Shown piece after piece: positions 3,530 to 5,323 of a stretch of DNA of 5,323 nucleotides. Within the stretch, counting starts at the first letter, position 1. Each line of letters opens with the position of its first letter. The notes beneath the pieces were generated by a model. It searched no databases, was not told the DNA's origin, and saw only the letters and a list, made by a program, of their open reading frames with translations. The translations under genes were made by a program, and so were the position numbers. Source of the stretch: UBA3792 sp964426415 (lineage in GTDB: Bacteria > Bacillota > Clostridia > Christensenellales > CAG-138); contig CAYRQM010000062.1 in the NCBI GenBank assembly GCA_964426415.1, forward strand, positions 1-5,323, read 5' to 3'.

Positions 3530-5323
3530 ATGGAGGCTGGGGGAACGAGAAGAATACTATGCGCTTTTGTGGCGATCCTCATCTTATTTGCGGTCCTTAT
3601 TCCGCAAACATTCTGGCAAGCGGATGCTGCAACAGATGGCAGATATGTGTCGATAGTGCTTGATGATTCGGGGAGCATGAGCGATGAACCCAACCGATGG
3701 CAGAATGCGCTATATGCACTTGAAGTGTTTGCAGGGATGCTCGGCAATAATGACACACTGGTCTTGCAAACCTTAAATCGCTCAAATGACGTGTTGACCG
3801 TCGACGGCAGCGACCTGCAAAGCTGCATGCAGGCGGTAGATGCTTGGGTCGCCAGGCAAAGGGCAGGCGGCAATACCCTCTTTGAAAGCGTGCCCGCTTC
3901 GGCATATCGAGAAGTTCGGAAGGTTACCGCTTCAGAAAAATGGGTCATCCACTTGACCGACGGCGAATACAACGATATTTCCGATTACAAAGCCCGCTTT
4001 CTCAGTGAAACGAGCGCCTGCGACTGCAAGACCGTTTTCTTAGGGCTATCTCTTTCAAAAGTGGCGCAGAACAAATACGCCGCACCAAACGATTCGGAAT
4101 TGATTGAATCGCTAAAGAAGCAAGATTTTTATGTATATTATGCAGACAACGCCAACGAAACGATTGGAAAAGTCCGAGAAATTGCGCAGCTGGTTTTTGA
4201 GAACTATGAGCTTTGCCATGACAGCCTGCGCATGAGCGGCAGCACCCTCACGTTTGACTTGGCCATGCCGGTTGAAGAAATGATCATTCTCGTACAGGGG
4301 AACGGCCTCAGCATGGGCACGTTGGTATATCAAGGCACAGAGGTGTCGGGTGAGTGTTGCCAAATCTGTGTGGGGACGACAAGCGGCTGCATTGGTAAAT
4401 TTCGCGGGCAACTTCGTAGCGGCGTTTACAGCATTGACTTTGGTAAATCGCCGGTGGACTATCGCGTTTATGTGCGCCCATATCTGGACATCGGGATTCA
4501 GTTTCGAAACGATCAGGGCGAGTTGCTCCGGTCAAACCCGAAGGTGTTATCAAAGGGAACCTACACTTACGAGATTGGTTTGATCGATCCCTACGACAAG
4601 TCTATCATAGAAGAGAACGCGCAGACTGCAGGGATCTATGCAGACATCAGCTCCACGATCGTTCAGAATGGCGTAGAAGAAATCGGCAAAAGGCAGGGGA
4701 CGCTCGAACTGCAGGAGGGGTCCGTTCACGTTGACGCCAAAGCATATTTGCCCCCCAGCAATAAAGAAATCAACACGGGCAACGGCATAGACATCGTGAT
4801 TGTCTCGGACAACGCAATCCAGCCGATTATCCACATATACGATGATGCCGGATCTGAAGTTGAAGATCGTGCAGATCTGGACACGGGTACATACTCATAC
4901 GATGTTGAGCTGACTACCGCGATGACAGGCGAAGCCCGCGAGACATTGCTGCATTCCGCTGTGGTCGATGTTGATATCGAACAAGATGGCGTGACCACCA
5001 AGGGCGCGTCGGCAGGCACGATTCAAGTCGGGACGGAAACGATGGCGATCACCGCGACAGCAACGGTAGAAGGTGCTGTGGCGGGCTCTGCGGTGAGGCG
5101 TCTTTCTGCGGTTGGGGATCTTGCATTGACGTTTACTGATTATGAAGACACTTGGCCGGCAGAGGGAATTGAAACGCAGGCGATCCCCAACATAACAAGG
5201 TACTTGGGAGGCGGAACGGAGTTATCGTTCTTTGCACTCAAGAACCAAATTTCCAAGACCTACTGGTATGGCGGTGAAGCATACCCGGTCACGGATGCGC
5301 ACTGGATCAGCAAGCAATACTAT
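3530..5323 (+). CDS. Secreted von Willebrand factor A domain protein with tandem beta-rich repeats (3'-truncated by window)
   Basis: The frame is open for 598 codons and leaves the window without a stop, so the C-terminus is missing. Residues 1-33 are a signal peptide or anchor: basic RR at 7-8, hydrophobic core 9-24, likely cleavage near ADA-A (31-34). Residues about 38-225 form a vWA domain with a complete MIDAS metal site: D45-x-S47-x-S49 in VLDDSGSM, Thr116 in GGNTLF, Asp144 in HLTDGEYND. Such domains bind a ligand through Mg2+ or Mn2+, and here it would lie outside the membrane. A cysteine cluster C276-C277-C280-C287 follows, then two beta-rich repeats (about 320-407 and 431-513). No second membrane segment appears within the 598 residues. 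Translation starts at the ATG at 3530 behind GGGGGGA (3520-3526); an in-frame ATG at 3494 meets a stop after four codons. The gene is visibly more AT-rich than its upstream neighbours. A surface adhesin or sensor role is plausible but unproven. Confidence 0.8.
   Translation, partial: MEAGGTRRILCAFVAILILFAVLIPQTFWQADAATDGRYVSIVLDDSGSMSDEPNRWQNALYALEVFAGMLGNNDTLVLQTLNRSNDVLTVDGSDLQSCMQAVDAWVARQRAGGNTLFESVPASAYREVRKVTASEKWVIHLTDGEYNDISDYKARFLSETSACDCKTVFLGLSLSKVAQNKYAAPNDSELIESLKKQDFYVYYADNANETIGKVREIAQLVFENYELCHDSLRMSGSTLTFDLAMPVEEMIILVQGNGLSMGTLVYQGTEVSGECCQICVGTTSGCIGKFRGQLRSGVYSIDFGKSPVDYRVYVRPYLDIGIQFRNDQGELLRSNPKVLSKGTYTYEIGLIDPYDKSIIEENAQTAGIYADISSTIVQNGVEEIGKRQGTLELQEGSVHVDAKAYLPPSNKEINTGNGIDIVIVSDNAIQPIIHIYDDAGSEVEDRADLDTGTYSYDVELTTAMTGEARETLLHSAVVDVDIEQDGVTTKGASAGTIQVGTETMAITATATVEGAVAGSAVRRLSAVGDLALTFTDYEDTWPAEGIETQAIPNITRYLGGGTELSFFALKNQISKTYWYGGEAYPVTDAHWISKQYY
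4487..5068 (+). repeat. Two tandem protein-level repeats in the vWA protein
   Basis: Residues about 320-407 and 431-513 of the vWA protein align by eye. Both contain a D-x-G-x-E-like turn (328-331 and 439-443), then L-x-x-GTY-[ST]-Y (340-347 and 450-457), then a D-[IV]-x(n)-[QE]-[ND]-GV strand (372-382 and 481-487), and a GT-[LI]-[EQ]-[LV] strand (390-394 and 496-500). Spacing drifts by only about five residues across the module. The pattern suggests duplicated Ig-like or other beta-sandwich modules forming a stalk after the vWA head. The DNA copies have diverged, so this is an old duplication. Confidence 0.55.

Noticed and set aside
3385..3972. Minus-strand open frame of 195 codons over the vWA promoter and start
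   Set aside because: It crosses the strong forward promoter and the signal peptide/MIDAS coding region. Its composition is Ser/Cys-rich without domains, as expected of a shadow frame.

Overview
The window looks like part of a chromosome from an anaerobic Clostridia-type Firmicute, perhaps of the Oscillospirales, with moderate to high GC. I infer this from the strong GGAGG/GAGGTGA-type ribosome binding sites, the extended -10 promoters with 17-bp spacers, the mix of enzyme families and the cysteine-rich proteins. The genus cannot be named from this sequence alone. All five genes lie on the + strand. No tRNA, rRNA, CRISPR array, transposase or insertion sequence is visible.

Positions 1-1123 hold a self-contained transcription unit. 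It has a very good promoter (82-110) overlapped by repeated CGTTG elements, one gene for a SagB/ThcOx-type nitroreductase-fold flavoenzyme (175-996), and an intrinsic terminator (1100-1122). None of the YcaO, protease or precursor-peptide partners of classical SagB pathways is present in the window.

Positions 1217-3248 appear to form a three-gene operon. A promoter whose -10 box sits in the middle of a perfect 9-bp inverted repeat (1221-1258) precedes a cysteine hydrolase of the isochorismatase/nicotinamidase fold (1305-1826), a RibD C-terminal/DHFR-like reductase (1882-2565) and a chloramphenicol-acetyltransferase-like O-acyltransferase (2625-3248). The gaps are 55 and 59 bases, and genes two and three share the same GAGGTGA ribosome binding site. 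The predicted chemistries (amide or ester hydrolysis, NAD(P)H reduction, CoA-dependent acylation) suggest modification or detoxification of a small molecule under a dedicated regulator. The substrate cannot be read from the sequence.

From about 3340 onward the sequence becomes visibly richer in A+T. An AT-rich upstream element and a near-consensus extended -10 promoter (3467-3495) drive the start of a large secreted protein with a von Willebrand factor A domain (3530 to the window end). Its reading frame is open for 598 codons and runs off the window. It has a signal peptide, a complete MIDAS metal site, a cysteine cluster and two tandem copies of a beta-rich module of about 85-90 residues. 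It is probably the first gene of a separate surface-associated locus whose other members lie downstream of this window.

Nothing in the window by itself proves a new biological system. The best leads are the operator-like dyad in front of the three-enzyme operon and the repeat architecture of the truncated vWA protein.
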